Positions 11,346 through 24,171 of a stretch of DNA of 64,000 nucleotides are shown here, piece by piece. The notes under the pieces were generated by a model. That model was given only the letters and a program-made list of their open reading frames with translations, had not been told where the DNA came from and ran no database searches. How positions within the stretch are numbered: position 1 is the first letter of the stretch; every line of letters starts with the position of its first letter. Position numbers and translations under genes: made by a program. The stretch is from Warburgia ugandensis (lineage: Eukaryota > Streptophyta > Magnoliopsida > Canellales > Canellaceae), in assembly GCA_035236585.1 (NCBI GenBank), contig CP141139.1, forward strand, positions 36,837,217 through 36,901,216. The letters are read 5' to 3'.

Positions 11346-13937
11346 TGATAAGTGTTCAATTTTATATAAAAAGTACTTAATTAGTAGCCTATGTGATAAA
11401 ACATATGTTATTTTAGGGTTTTTTTGAAATTTCATAACACAGACATTTCTCACCTAATAATTCAAAAGTTTAATATTTTGTAGATTCAAAAACTAATCCA
11501 GAGTAAGTATGTAAATGGTCATAACTTTTTAGGATTTAATTAGAGTTTTTCATCTTTTGTAGGTGTTGAGAAGATGATCCAATAGCTAAGAACAAGATGA
11601 AAAGAAGGCTAAAGCCTAAAAAGCAACATTTTAGAGCGGAATCAAGGTTCAAGCAAATGAAGTTCAAATAAGGTAATAGGAAGCATCAAAGGTGATTAAA
11701 ATGGTGCATGCAAAAAGCCATGCAATTCCACCACTTTGCATGAGAATTGGAGCCATACAAGAGGTTTCCTAGTCCAAGTAGGAAACCTAAGGAAGCTAAG
11801 CCATTCAAGCTTTTGAAGCCAAAGGACTTAGCCATTCAAGTCATCAAGGAATGAGCCATCAAATGAGCCATCAAGTGACATGAGAGCCATGACACATGGA
11901 GTCACATGATTGGAGGATCAATTCAAGAAATTATCTTATACTAAAAGTGTGATTTTCAAGAGATAGTTGGAAGGTTTTGAGAGATATTTGTAAAAATAAA
12001 AATGATCATGCATAGGTGGAACAATTAAGAGAAAAATCCCACTTTCCACTTTATATCTTTTCCTCCACTCAATTAGGGATTCCATGATTTTTTATTAAGG
12101 ACGGAGTCACTTTCTTAAGAAGGTGATGCCTCCCCCTTGCTTAGTTGTCATATTTAGTGGTTTCCTAATTAGGAAACCCCTAGATCTACTTCAAATCAAA
12201 CCACATCAAAACCCTAGATTCCTTCTGATCTTTCCTACCATTTACCTTCCCATTTCTCTCTCTTTCCAACAACCAAAATACCATTCAATTAGAAGAGAAG
12301 GAGCTCCAAGTCACCTTCTAAGAAGGGGATGCCTCCTCCCTTCCTAATTACGTGGCAGCCAGCCGTAATGTTATCTATTACCTCACTCTCCACCTAACTT
12401 TTCCTCATTTAAACCTTCAACCTAGATCTACTTTTCCTTCTTAGAATAAGCTCCATCCAATTGGAAACCCAAAAATCTATGAAAGAGCATGAATTCCACA
12501 TTTTTAACTAAGTAGATGTTTTGTGAGAAAACCATGGAAGTTGCATTCTTGCTTGGTAATTCTTGGAGCTTAGGACTTTGGATTTATTTTGGGAGTTTTC
12601 AATTTGGATTTTTAGTATTTTATCTTACTTTTCACTTCAATTCCTGGTCAATAGTTTGCTTTATCTTGTTGCTTTCATAATTTGTTTTATTCTTGTTTTG
12701 TTCTTAAGTTTCACACTCATAATTCCTCCTTCTCTTCCCTTTGTTATTTTCTTCCATCTTCTTAGTTTTTCTTATTATTAATCAAAGATCCTAGTTAATT
12801 ATCCTTTGGTGGTGACAGCCAAGAGAGGTAAAAGCTTGAATCATTGATTTCCCTTGCTCGAATTCCTTGTTTTTGCTTGAAATTGGAACTAGTTCTAGGC
12901 ATCTTTTGCCTTGACTAGTCCCATCATTGCAGCCATCCTTTCCCTTGAATTCCCTTTAGGTTTTCACTTACATGTTACTATATTTTATATTGAGAGCATT
13001 AGAATGTATATTAGCTTTGATTTGAATCAAGTTTTAGGCTTAGGAAAAGTGTGTTATTTTTATATTTTCATATATGTATCATACACACTATTTCTAATAT
13101 ATTTTCTTATTCAATCAATAAAGCTATTTGAGGATTATTTTTCATGATTGTTCTAGTATTAAAGTAATTTTAGATATTGAGTGTTATCTTGCATAAAAAA
13201 TTCTAGTTCAATTGCTTTCCATGCTTGGTTTGATTTAAAGTTCTTAAAGTGCTTGAAATTTGAAGTTTTTCCATTCAATCTTTATGCTTAATTTTTAGCA
13301 CCTTATTCATCTTATTTGCTTGATTGCTTAAGAACCCATTTAGATTTTTAAGTGTTTAATTGGTGCCATGATCAGATTACATGTTAGTTTGCTTTTAATT
13401 CATTAATTTAGGCCATTTTCTAACCCATGAACCATGTGCACCATCCCATGGATCATGCACATGGGACAAGTGATTTCTCTTTGGAGCCTTATTTTTTTAG
13501 TTTTTTAATCTGAGGTTAGCAATTGTTAATTATTTTTTTACATCTTAGTTTACTTTTAGAAAGTTTCATTTTTAGAAAGTCTTAGGATTAGGAAAGTTTC
13601 CTTAAGTTAGTTGCTTAGTTTAATTTATTCTAGTTTTGTATTATTTTCCTTTAATTGATTATGTGCTAGTTAGGTAAATTTCTAAATCCATTTCTTAGTT
13701 TTATTCTTAGCAAGTTTCATTTAATTGTATTTTTTAGTTTTAAGCACATTTCTTTTCTTTTGTCATTTACTTTCCTAGTTTAAATTCAAATCCAATTCAA
13801 TCTCTCTCTTTGGCTAAGTTAAGCACTTAAAATAGGAGCCATCTAACATACAACTTTGTGAGATTCCTCATAGGAGTGACCTCTCTTGCCTGCAATATTA
13901 ATTTAATTTGTGTTCTTGCAAGTAATTTTAAAGCTAC
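11346..13937 (+). repeat. 5' LTR of copy 2 (about 2.6 kb)
   Basis: It starts TGATAAGTGTTCAATTTT and ends about ...GCTACA, ten bases before the primer site. It matches the LTR at 47927-50540 in order: the start, a GTAAGTATG segment (11504 and 48092), a GATGATCCAATAGC-type segment (11572 and 48158), a pyrimidine-rich middle (12040-12440), a GACAGCCAAGAGAGG-like motif (12815; 49362 in the other copy) and a T-rich tail. The two lengths (2592 and 2614) agree. Translatable stretches inside it are incidental. Confidence 0.7.
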
Positions 13938-13947
13938 ACCAAGTTTT

Positions 13948-13965
13948 TGGCATTGCTGTTGGAGA
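13948..13965 (+). other. decayed tRNA-Asp primer-binding site (copy 2)
   Basis: TGGCATTGCTGTTGGAGA corresponds to the 18-base complement of the plant tRNA-Asp 3' end that starts TGGCGCCGTTGCC. Nearly all differences are C-to-T, G-to-A or T-to-C transitions. The less decayed sister at 50547 makes the assignment firm. Confidence 0.7.
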
Positions 13966-15132
13966 ATGACAATGGATTTGTGGTGGGATCTTTATTTAAG
14001 TTGTTTATCTCTAATCGTAGTTTTAAGTTACATTAGATTAGGATTTTTGATTCATTCTTGCATATTTTGCTAATTCCTCAAAAATTGACATATTTTAAAT
14101 TCTTTGTACTAGGAGAATTGGGGAAAAGCTTCATCAACTAAATTAGGATTTTGTTGCTTTCTTAGATTGTGATTTTTTATGAACTTGTAGTGAGGCCCTG
14201 TTGTAACTTTCAATTTCTCTATTTCATTTTAAATGGGTTGTATTAATACATAGCAAATTTGGAGTATGGTGGCCCACACTTGATCTTCATCAAAAAGCCC
14301 ACCATAAACTTCTCTCACACTATTTTTATTTTCTTAGTATAGTTAAATTTAGTATAGTTTGTAAATTGGTTGGTAGGGTAATTCATATAGATTAGGGTAA
14401 TTCGTTATACTTGTTGTATCTTATTTAGGGTTGTTGCATTAGTTGTGCGCATGTCCAACCCTCATTAATTTATTTTCTTGTACTTGCATTGCAGGTTTAT
14501 TGCTTTATGGTGGATGGAATGCACTAATAATAAGGGCCCCATAGAAACCCTCAAATGATAAGGACAGGATTTTATCACTAGATCCTTGGCCCACCTAGGT
14601 AATTAAATTATTCTTGTATGCTTACGATCCCACCCGTTAATCTTAATCAAAAATCAAGTAGCAAGAGACCTAGAGTTTTGAGCTCATGGGACCCTTTTTG
14701 AAAGGGAAAATCTATTATCACTCTAGTGGGTCTTGAACTTTGTGGTTATAGTGGGTATAAAAAATCTATGTGACTTTTTCACGCCTTTTTATTGATGGTT
14801 TTTGAGCTCGAAATGCCTCATATCATGAGAATTGTATTAACCACTTTAGATGAGAACCTATCTTGTAAGTAGTAGTTGAGAAGAAGAAGCTATCTAGGTC
14901 TGGGTCTAAAAGTTACCACCCTACAGATTAACAAAGATCATCAAAATAGCTTGATGGTGAACCATTAGGATTGATTGTGCATCATATAGAGTTAAGAGTC
15001 ACATTAAGAGCGAGGTTGCATCATTTAGATATTTTTTCATTATAATGCATGTCATCCATCTCAGAACATTGAGTTAGTACTATTAGATCATGCAATTGAA
15101 TGTATCCATAGGCACGGGGTAAGAAATCAAAT
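13966..15132 (+). other. untranslated leader of copy 2
   Basis: This is the stretch between the primer site and the first gag methionine. I see no conserved coding pattern in it. It ends with an ATG at 15143 (MVDPQALVE) that opens the gag remnant. Confidence 0.45.
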
Positions 15133-16860
15133 TCCTAACACCATGGTAGACCCACAAGCTCTAGTTGAGTGCAAGGCTATTAAAAATTTCTATGTGCCAC
15201 TCTAGTTAAATACTCCATCATGCATCACCTTATCACCCACCAATATAGACTACTTTGAACTTAAACTTGGAGTCAGTTAGTTACTCTCCACATTTTATGG
15301 TTGAGAAAGAAAGGATCCATACCTACATATCAATTAATTCCTTGATATTTATGCTAATTCAAATTTTGACATATTATGGGTGATTCTATTAAACATAGGT
15401 TGTTTCATTTCTCATTAAAAGATATGGCCAAATCATGGTTGAATTCTTTAGAGGTCGATTCTACTGCCACATCGGATTAGTTGTCTAAAAAGTTCTTGAA
15501 CAAATTCTTTCCTGTCCATAAGACTAATGTCCTTTGTAGAAAGATCAATATTTTAAATGTTGGAAAATGTGGAATGAATTGCTGCAAAAATGTCCCCACC
15601 ATGATTTTTAAAAATGGAAGCAAGTTTAGTACTTGTATGAGGCATTAACACCTCAAAATAGACAAATGATAGATGTAGCTAGTGGAGGGGCCCTCATGCT
15701 GAAAAATGAAACAGAGGCTTGGGACTTTTTCCAAACCTTTGTAGATAATTCTTAGCAATGGGATTATTTCAATAGGAGAGAAATAAATACCCAACCTCAA
15801 AGAAAGGATGCTTGTATGAAACAGGGGTGACTTAGATATATCCCATAAGCTCAACTCTATGATTAATAGAATGTATAAGTTTGAATCCTTGGCTGGAAGA
15901 GTAGGCAAGCTTGAAAGATGTTCTAAACCTTCATGTCTATCTAGGCATCCATGAAATCTCCACAAGAGATTTGCTCTATTTGTTTCAGCCCAACACATTT
16001 AACCTCAACTTGTCCATCCAATAGTATGTATATTGTAAATCTTTTAGAACAAGAGAATGTAATGAATGCATATTGCAATCCCAACAATAATCCAACTCTA
16101 AGACCTATAATCCGGCATGGGCTACGCATCCCAATTTGTCATGGTTAAAGAACAATTACCAAGGAGGCACATTTGTGAATCCCCTTGCTCACTACTTGCG
16201 TAGAATTTTAGCTTCTTAGCAGCCGCCTGGTTTTTAGCTTCTAAAGAAACCACTTGATGATACGCTGTCACTCTCAAACAGAATTGATGAATTAACCAAA
16301 GCCTCATACTAATCATAGAATGAGAGTCCACAGAATACAAATAACAATTCTCAAGCTATTGTTAAGATAGAAATGCAAATAAGTCAGATGCCAGTTACCC
16401 TGAATGAAAGAGGAAAAAGACAATTCCCTAGTCAGCTAATCCCAACCTTAAGGGCTAGTTTGAAGAGGTTCATCTTCAAGCAAAGTCCATAACTACCCTT
16501 AGGAGTGGCCATCAAGTTGATAACAAAGTAGGGTAGACTATGGAAAGTTTATGGGAGAATGAACTAGCTAAAACATAGGAGAAGGAGAAGAGATAGAAAT
16601 CTCCTACTTCGTTTGAGCCTATAGTGGAGGCACCCTATGTGCATAAAGCCCCATTCCCTCAATTACACAACATGGCTAAGAAAGGAAAAAATTTCAATGA
16701 GATAATAAAAGTTTTTAAACATTTGCAAATCAATATTCCATTACTCAATGCTAGTAAAGACATTCCTACTTATGCCAAGTTTCTTAAAGAGCTCTACACA
16801 CAAAAGTGAAAGCTTAATGAACAAAAGATAAACTTTCTCACTGGGCAGGTGAGCTCTTTA
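15133..16860 (+). pseudogene. gag remnant with zinc knuckle (copy 2)
   Basis: Gag begins around 15143. A FELKLGVS...LLSTFYG start (15250-15310), a SKKFLNKFFPVHKTN block (15485-15530) and a GGALMLK-type block (15680-15720) mark the Retrotrans_gag domain, in shifting frames with stops. The zinc knuckle is at 15972-16013 (CSICFSPTHLTSTC). It is followed by an NAYCNPNNNP stretch that continues into a YNPGWRxHP-like segment, a hallmark of Athila/Tat-type Gag. A later piece at 16624-16806 is open and shared with copy 3. Confidence 0.75.
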
Positions 16861-17545
16861 ATCCAACACTAGATCCCACCTAAGTTTAGAGAATTAGGTT
16901 GTCCTACCATCTATTGTGTCATTAGAAACCATGCCATTGACAGGGCATTACTATATCTAGGGGCTAGTGTTAACCTGTTGCCATTTTCTGTATGAGCAAC
17001 TTGGACTCTGTGACCTTAAACCAACCAATACTACCCTGTAGTTAGCAGATAGATCAGTAAAGATTCCATGTGATATGGTTGAAGACGTTTTAATACATGT
17101 TGACTAGTTTTACTTTCTTATAGATTTTATTGTCCTGGATACTTAGCCTGTGCCGGACCCTAATAGTCAGATTCTAGTAATTCTTGGGCATTCATTTTTG
17201 ACAACATCCAATTTCATCATCAACTATAGAAATGGTATGATGAAATTATCCTTCGACAATATGAAATTCAAGCTCAATATTTTTAATGCCAATCATCAGC
17301 ATCTAGACTTAAATGATTCTTGTGTTGTCAATTTAATTGAAAGTCTACTTCAAGATGCTAATCCACCATCATCTATCTTAGACCCACTTGAGGCACATCT
17401 AACGCATTTTAACTGTGAATTTGTTATAGATAAGTCCATTGAAGAGGTAAATAATCTTTTAAATGTTGCCCCTATAATGAATACTTCCAAATGGGGACCT
17501 TTAGTGAAACTCTCCCCCCTTCTAATTCTCTTCCTATGCCTTTAG
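16861..17545 (+). pseudogene. aspartic protease remnant (copy 2)
   Basis: The active-site region at about 16945-16985 reads RALLYLGASVNLLPF; the catalytic Asp that should precede LGAS is Tyr. The flap and C-terminal part at 17150-17280 read VILGHSFLTTSNFIINYRNG followed by MMKLSF, close to the ILGRPFLATA..INCRNG pattern of the group. The linker toward RT runs open to 17545. The protease is inactive. Confidence 0.7.
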
Positions 17546-18419
17546 TGGGAAAACTACCCACCTTAGTCCTTAAGCCTATACTTAAAAATCTAAAATATTC
17601 TTACCTAGGGCCAGATGAATCCTTGCTTGTAATCATGGTCATAGGTATAGATAAAGAACATGAAGATAAGCTTTTTGATGTTCTCAGAGAACATATGACA
17701 ACATTAGGTTGGACTGTAGGAAATATTAAGGGAATTATCCCTTCTGTGTGCATGCATAGAATTCACTTAGAAGAAAATTCCAAATTATCTAGGGAGATGC
17801 AAAGGAGACTTGACCATAATATGAAGAATGTAGTGAGAGAAAGTACTTAAGCTCTCAGATGTTGGTGTCATCTACCCCATATCTAATAGCACTTGGGTTA
17901 GCCCAGTTTAGGTTGCCCCTAAGAAGTCAGGAGTCATGGTAATCCAAAATAAGGATAACAAGTTAGTTCCCACTTGCATGACCACATTCCTCGGTCTTGA
18001 GAAAAGACCACTTTCCTCTTCTATTTATTGACCAAATGCTAGAAAGGTTAGCATGCCATAGTTATTACTTCTGTCTTGATGGTTGCTATAGCTATAACTA
18101 AATACCCACAGCACCTGAAGACCAAGGGAAGACTACCTTCACCTACCCTTTTGGGACCTTCACCTACCATTGTATGCCTTTTGGACTTTGTAATGCACCA
18201 GCTACATTCAAGAGGTTTATGTTGAGCATACTCTTTGATATGGTGGGGAGGTTTTTAGAGGTATTTATGAACAATTTCTCAATATTTGGATCTTCATTTG
18301 ATGAATGCTTGCACCATTTAAAACTTGTCCTTGCTAGGTTTTACAAAAAGAATTTAGTGTTAAAATGGAAAAAAATATCATTTCATGGTTTAAAATGACA
18401 TTGTTCTAGGCCACATTAT
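17546..18419 (+). pseudogene. reverse transcriptase remnant, 5' part (copy 2)
   Basis: It runs from the tether region (LKYSYLGPDESLLVIM, 17590-17640) through the fingers (SDVGVIYPISNSTWVSP-like, 17860-17905) and the IDQMLERL block (18025-18050). The palm block at 18174-18280 reads MPFGLCNAPATFKRFM. The catalytic box at about 18270 reads FMNN instead of FMDD, so both Asp are lost. It breaks off at 18419, where the LTR-like element is inserted, and resumes at 24295. Confidence 0.75.
18415..18419 (+). repeat. target site duplication CATTA, left copy
   Basis: CATTA directly precedes the TGTAAC start of the inserted element and recurs directly after its TGACA end at 24295-24299. The joined host sequence matches the intact sister site in copy 3. 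Confidence 0.85.
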
Positions 18420-18775
18420 GTAACAACCTCAAATTTTGAGTTAATTTTTATGTAATTAACATATTTTAATTAGAATAAAAATAGAAATTTAATTTCTTGG
18501 AAATTGAATTTCAAGGTAGTGACCCCCTTGAAAACTCAAAATTTGGATTTAAAACTATTAAAAATGAAATGTATGCGTATGATTCCAATGACACTAATTT
18601 TGTGCAAAATAGAGATAGGGATGGAAAGACCCAAAAGTTTTACTAATCTAAAGGGGGCAAAATTGATAACGACTGTTTTGTGGACTGCACATTGTGCCAT
18701 AAGAGGAGCGAACACCACATAGACCATTAGCTACCACGTATCGGACCAGCACCCATGCAATGGGCTACAGTGGTA

Positions 18776-18856
18776 GATCATCATCATCATGACCTTATCC
18801 CAATTAAGGGTCAGCCACATGAATCTTATTCCTCCATTCCTCTCTGTTAAGTGGCA
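18776..18856 (-). mobile_element. RTE LINE 3'-end fragment with ATC/GAT tail
   Basis: On the minus strand this encodes LNREEWRNKIHVADP and a stop, the same C-terminus as the RTE element at 7.9 kb (NRGEWRNKIHVADP). It is followed by a short noncoding tail ending in GATGATGATGATGAT (plus-strand ATCATC at 18777-18790). Only about 80 bp are present, so it is a strongly 5'-truncated insertion or a piece carried along by the LTR. Confidence 0.7.
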
Positions 18857-21429
18857 GATAAGGAGACAAAACAAAGAAGGAATTTCTAGAAGGAGGAAAA
18901 TGCCCTAGTAGCCTGCTCCCCTTGTTCAGATCCCTGCAGTCGGAAAGACGAGAAACCCTCTCTTCAGTGACTATTCTTCTTCCTTGATGTGACCACACCA
19001 CATAGAAACCCCTTTACCTTTTCTCCCTTCTACTCTTCACTTGTCAAGTTTTCTTCCAACATAGCCAACCTAAAACATTGGTATGCACAGGCATGCCACA
19101 TGGACTGCCTTCCCTCTCCCCTTTGTTTTCCCTTATTGTGGGTGGGTTACTAGGACCACCAAATAGCAGCCACCACCTTGAGTTTCCCTTTTCCCCCCTC
19201 TGTCTTCTTTTCATCATTGTCACGGCCAAGCTGTTGGGCTGAGCGGCTTGCTAGGACCCATGTCTCCCTCTATCTCTCTCTCTCCTCTTCCCTTCTTATG
19301 CCACTAGCACCTGACCAGCAAATGGTGTCAGTGAGCCTGATCTCCTCCACCTATTTTCTCCTGGCCTGTGTCACCCTCTTCCAATTTGTCTTGCTGAGCT
19401 GAGTTGACACAGTGATCCCCATTACTCCCTTAGACTTTGACCTCTTGCACTTCTAAATCTAAGAAGGATTTCGCAGATCAGAGACAATAGTCACGATCCT
19501 TATAACAAGAGGAACAAAACCCATCTTTCCATTAATTGATCAGAGACAATCCGACTATCAATTGTGATTGGATCCTTGATCAAACTAGATGGTCAGATCT
19601 GTTATTGATCTAACCATCCATCATGATCTATTCATTGATCTATATTTGAATAATGGAAATGTGATTAATTTTGCAGATCCTTTCATGATCCAATCATTAA
19701 TTTGCCTCCAAATGGAATATTTGAAACTATCCCTACCATTCATTGCTATTTAAATCTGATCTGCCTCCAAAAGTCAAATATGTGATTGATTCGTGAAGCT
19801 TTGCATGATCAAGCCATTGATCAATCAACGACACCTGGATCTTTGACTGATCTAACCCATTCACCATGATCTGATTATTAAGTACCACCTAGTACCTAGA
19901 TATGTGATCCATATGAGCTCCCCTTTAGGTTTGGATGTAGATTTCACATAGATCATCTGATATGTGTTTAGATATAGCCCTTCTTCTCGATATGATAGCA
20001 TATTAGTGAAACATACCCTTAGATCCATATCTAATTCAAGTATTCATTCTGATCTGATCATATATCTATAACCAAACCCCTAGAACTATGACATATCTAG
20101 CCTATTCTTAAGATCTAACTATTGATTGACCATCCAATGCCAGACCTGTGTGAGATTAGGTAGTACATCTTTTTCTGATCGGTAGTGTTCCACGGTTGAA
20201 GCTAGAGATTAGCATATCTTTACTTCCCCATTACACTAATCAACAATAGAGATATGATTATAGTCATCCATTCATGGATCGATGATGAAACCTACAAAAA
20301 TGGTTAATCAATAGATTGAGTTAAAGGAGTTACACATGAGAATCGAGGATCAACGCCATATAAGGTATGTGGATTAAGATTTGTTATTTTGGAAAGTTTA
20401 ATAATTACTATGTTTTTATAAGAATGATTGAATGCAGATGCTGATGTACAAAGTATTTTCTTTAATTACTAAAATTATGAAAGTATGTGATAAATTTAAA
20501 AGTTATCTTGTGATGCCTTTTAAATGATCAAATCAGAAATAGAATGGCTAATTTAAATAGAAAATGTTACTGTTACCCTAGTTGTAACTCCCAAGCACAA
20601 GAATGGAAACCATACTCATTGACTAGAACTTAGTATATGTGTAAATTTTGCCGATGTTAATACTTACAAACATGATATACCCCCAAATTAGTTAGAGATG
20701 TGAAAGGAACCTAAAACACTCATTTTATCCCAATTATAACATTAAGACAAATGAGTAACTAGACTGTGTACCTTGATTTTGAACTTATACTTACATCAAG
20801 TGGACATTGTGATACCTTAAACTAGGTTTGATCTTATTCATACTGTTGAGACATAAGGATTTGTATATTGACACTATAATATTTGGAATGCCCTGAACAA
20901 TATGAAATATTAATAAGTATATAGGCAATAAAGTAAAGATTTTAGAGTAAATCACAAGGTGTTGAACTCTAGGAAGACTTAAGTGAATGTGGTATAAGAT
21001 GTCATACTTGTAACTTAATGACTTGAGAATGATGAAATGATTTACATTTAAACTAGGGAGGAATATTCTAAATTCCATGGACATGCAATAGATATTTACA
21101 AGCCATGACCTTAGGTTGTATCATGTGTGTTTTTACCTATAAAGGCTTAATCACTAGTCTAATTATAACCCACTTAGCAATAAGAATTTTAAGATATTGG
21201 TCTTTTGTAATAATTGCATTGGATGTATACTTTTGGGAAGTGAAAGAGCATTATCTAACATATGAATAAAGAATACATGTCTTGAATGCTCATGAAGATA
21301 TGCTTTTACAACTTATCCAAAATATGGGTTGAAAATGAAGTGGTTTGAATGGTTTCTCATAAAACTTTGAGATAGTGGTTTTATTTTCATGAAATGAATT
21401 TGGAAATGTATATGATTTATGATTTGGGC

Positions 21430-21620
21430 AGGCACTTGATGAGTAGCCATAAGTCTTGATGGATGCCGATTTGTCAATGTATGGGTATGAGTAGCCATAA
21501 GTGCTAATGGATGCAGATTTGTTGATTCTTAGGCATGTGCTCTATGAACATTTATAAGTCCTAAGTCTTGGATCTCTCAATAGGTGCTCTATGAGTACCC
21601 TAAGACATGGAGGGAGGTGT
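21430..21620 (+). repeat. degenerate tandem repeat in the LTR-like element (about 60-bp units)
   Basis: Repeated pieces of the type GATGAGTAGCCATAAGTCTTGATGGATGC and GGTGCTCTATGAG recur three or more times. The same motifs occur in reverse complement in the array at 38200-38490, linking the two elements to one LTR family. Confidence 0.55.
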
Positions 21621-21933
21621 GCTACGTGCTACTGCAAGTCTTGGAGACCCTATGTGGGAGGTGTAGTTGGCCACTGACCTCTGAGATGTTATTGATGCCT
21701 GCCTGAGATGGATACGGTAGGGAGTAGTTGTACCTTCTCATGGGAAAGTTCTCTAAGAGGTAGCCAAGTAGGCCCCATGAGGTCTAGTGAGTCATGGTTC
21801 ATGCATGTACCCACAAGCGGATGTAGGGGGCATGGTAGTCACCAATGATGATGGTAGGGCCCTATGAGCATAAGTGTCTGCGTGTTTGTTAGCGTGCTGG
21901 GCATGCCGTTCATTGTCAAGAGTTCATACCATT

Positions 21934-22122
21934 GGTCCTTAATGGTAGGATGATATGCCTCTAATAGTCCTAGTGGTAAGAATATATGCCACTAATGGTG
22001 CTTGGTGGTAGGACGATATGCCACTGATGGTCCCTGATGGTAGGATGATATGCCATTGATGGTCCCTAGTGGTAAGATGATATGCCATTGATGGTCCCTG
22101 GTGGTAGGACTGCATACCACTG
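21934..22122 (+). repeat. 32-bp minisatellite, about six units
   Basis: Units of the type GGTCCCTGGTGGTAGGATGATATGCCATTGAT follow head to tail, several exactly 32 bp long with a few substitutions. They are rich in GGT and GAT and contain no open coding pattern across the array. Confidence 0.85.
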
Positions 22123-23630
22123 TAATTGGAGCAATCAGTTTTCCATGGCGATGTGGCATGGACTTGTGCAGTTTGAAATGAGGGCTATGTGCCTTGATTT
22201 GGCTTCATCTATTTTGAGTACGTTGATTTGACAAACTTATCAAATTCTTTTGGATATTACGAATGATTTGAGATCACTAGTCTTTCCTCGTAAATTTTCA
22301 CCTACGTGTATGAGAACAATTTTCACAATTACAATTTCAGTTCAATTTGATGCAAAAAGAATTATTTGCACTTATGAATTGATCAATTATGATTTTAAAA
22401 AGCATGAACAACTTTTGGTTTTGCTAGATTATAGATTTATTGAATGCTAGTTTGCTAATAATTGGACTTCGCGCATATAGTATGATTTTTGACCTAATCG
22501 ACTAACTTTATCTTTTATCGATATTGTGCTTTGACATATACACTTAGCTAGTGGTTTTACTATTGAGATTTTAATACGTATTGATTCTTCTAAACATATA
22601 GTTTTACCTTAGTTAGATTTACTAATATGTTAGATGAATTGAGCATTATGAGTGATTCTGCATGATCATATACTAATTCATACCTACATATGAAAATACA
22701 TTGTGCCCATGAAGAGAAAGTTTTTAGATGACTATGACTACTTTTACAAATGATAATGAGAATGTTAGATACCATTTCTTCATAAGTAAATTTAATTATC
22801 GAATGACAAACAACTTAGACACTTAAAGTGATATCTTGAATGATAATATAAGGTGAAGGAATTTAATGAATTGTGTCAACTTATGTGTCTATTCATGGAA
22901 AATGATGATAGGACAATTAAATGCTCATGAAATGATAAAAGCATAGAATGCTTAAATCCTCATGAAAGAGATAAGATGAAGACAAATTTAGAAATCATGA
23001 AAGTCATATAATTCATCAACTGTATTGAATTGCACATGTAAACCCATTTCATGGTTTATGATTTGAGAACATAATTTAGGCATGAGTAATTATTTAAAAA
23101 GACCATGAGTTTTGTTTAGGTATGATAAATCCTCAAAATACCTTGATTTATGTAAATCATGAACTGTATGATAAAATAGCTACTTATTTCACCTACACAA
23201 GCACTGAGCTTGTTGAGACATTGTAGTTGTTTACAATGTTTTAGATTTGAAGAATTAGAATAGAAAGATGAACAGATTGAACATGAGAGTGGCTGTGGAG
23301 TTTGGAAGTTTAGAAGGTGGAGAATTTCCAACATCTAGATGGTGAGCCTTACAACCTTAGATTAGCTTTTTGATTACTTTCATCTTGTGGATTCATTTGT
23401 ATTTAAGAAAATACATTGTGATATGGTTGTGATTGGAGGTTGTGGGAAGTGATAAGTCTTACAAATTTGTTTTCAAAGCAATGAAAAATGATTTATAATT
23501 TTTATTAGGTGTTCCTCATGTGTGCGTCAAATGCACATATGTCCAAAAAATAGAGGAAACTCCATCATATTTCAGTAGAAATGAGACACTCATTTCACCA
23601 TAAAATCTTTGTGTTTTGTGCAAAAATAAT

Positions 23631-24171
23631 TATAACACCCAAGGTCCAATAGTATGTATATTGTCCACTTTGGCCAAATCTGCATGGTTTTGTTCTTCCC
23701 TATAGGGAAAACACGAACACATTGAGAGGGCTACCAAAGTCTTATAACTAGCCTAGCTCCCTCTCTCTGGGTGATGTGGGACTAACTCTCAGAGTCACCC
23801 CCAAACATTAGCACCCTTGAACAACTGTCACTTTCAACTAGAACTGTTGGGCTTGGCACCATTGAGCCTCTTCATCCCCACTTAGGGAACCCCGTCCTCG
23901 CAGACCATGAGTGGCTAGCCCACCATCACGAGAAGAATTAGCCTGATACCAATTGTAACCCCTAAGGTCTAATAGTGTGCATATTGTCTGCTTTGGCTAA
24001 AGCCATACAGATTTGTTCTTCCTCATAGGGAAAACGCATACACACTGAGAGGGATACCCAAGTCTAATAACTAACACAGCTCCCTCTCCCCAGGTGATGT
24101 GGGACTAACTCTTAGAGTCTCCTTTGGACATCAGCACCCTCGAACATTAGTCTCTTTCAACCGGAACTACA
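23631..24171 (-). mobile_element. TRIM (terminal-repeat retrotransposon in miniature), about 540 bp
   Basis: Two direct repeats of about 215 bp (23631-23847 and 23954-24171) share the order AACxCCxAAGGTC, TTTGTTCTTCC, TAGGGAAAAC, GATGTGGGACTAACTCT and CTTTCAACxxGAACT. They flank about 106 bp without coding capacity. Just inside the right repeat the minus strand carries TGGTATCAGGCT (plus 23940-23951). This is the primer-binding site for initiator tRNA-Met (usual form TGGTATCAGAGC), and it sets the element on the minus strand. No clear target duplication is visible. Confidence 0.85.
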
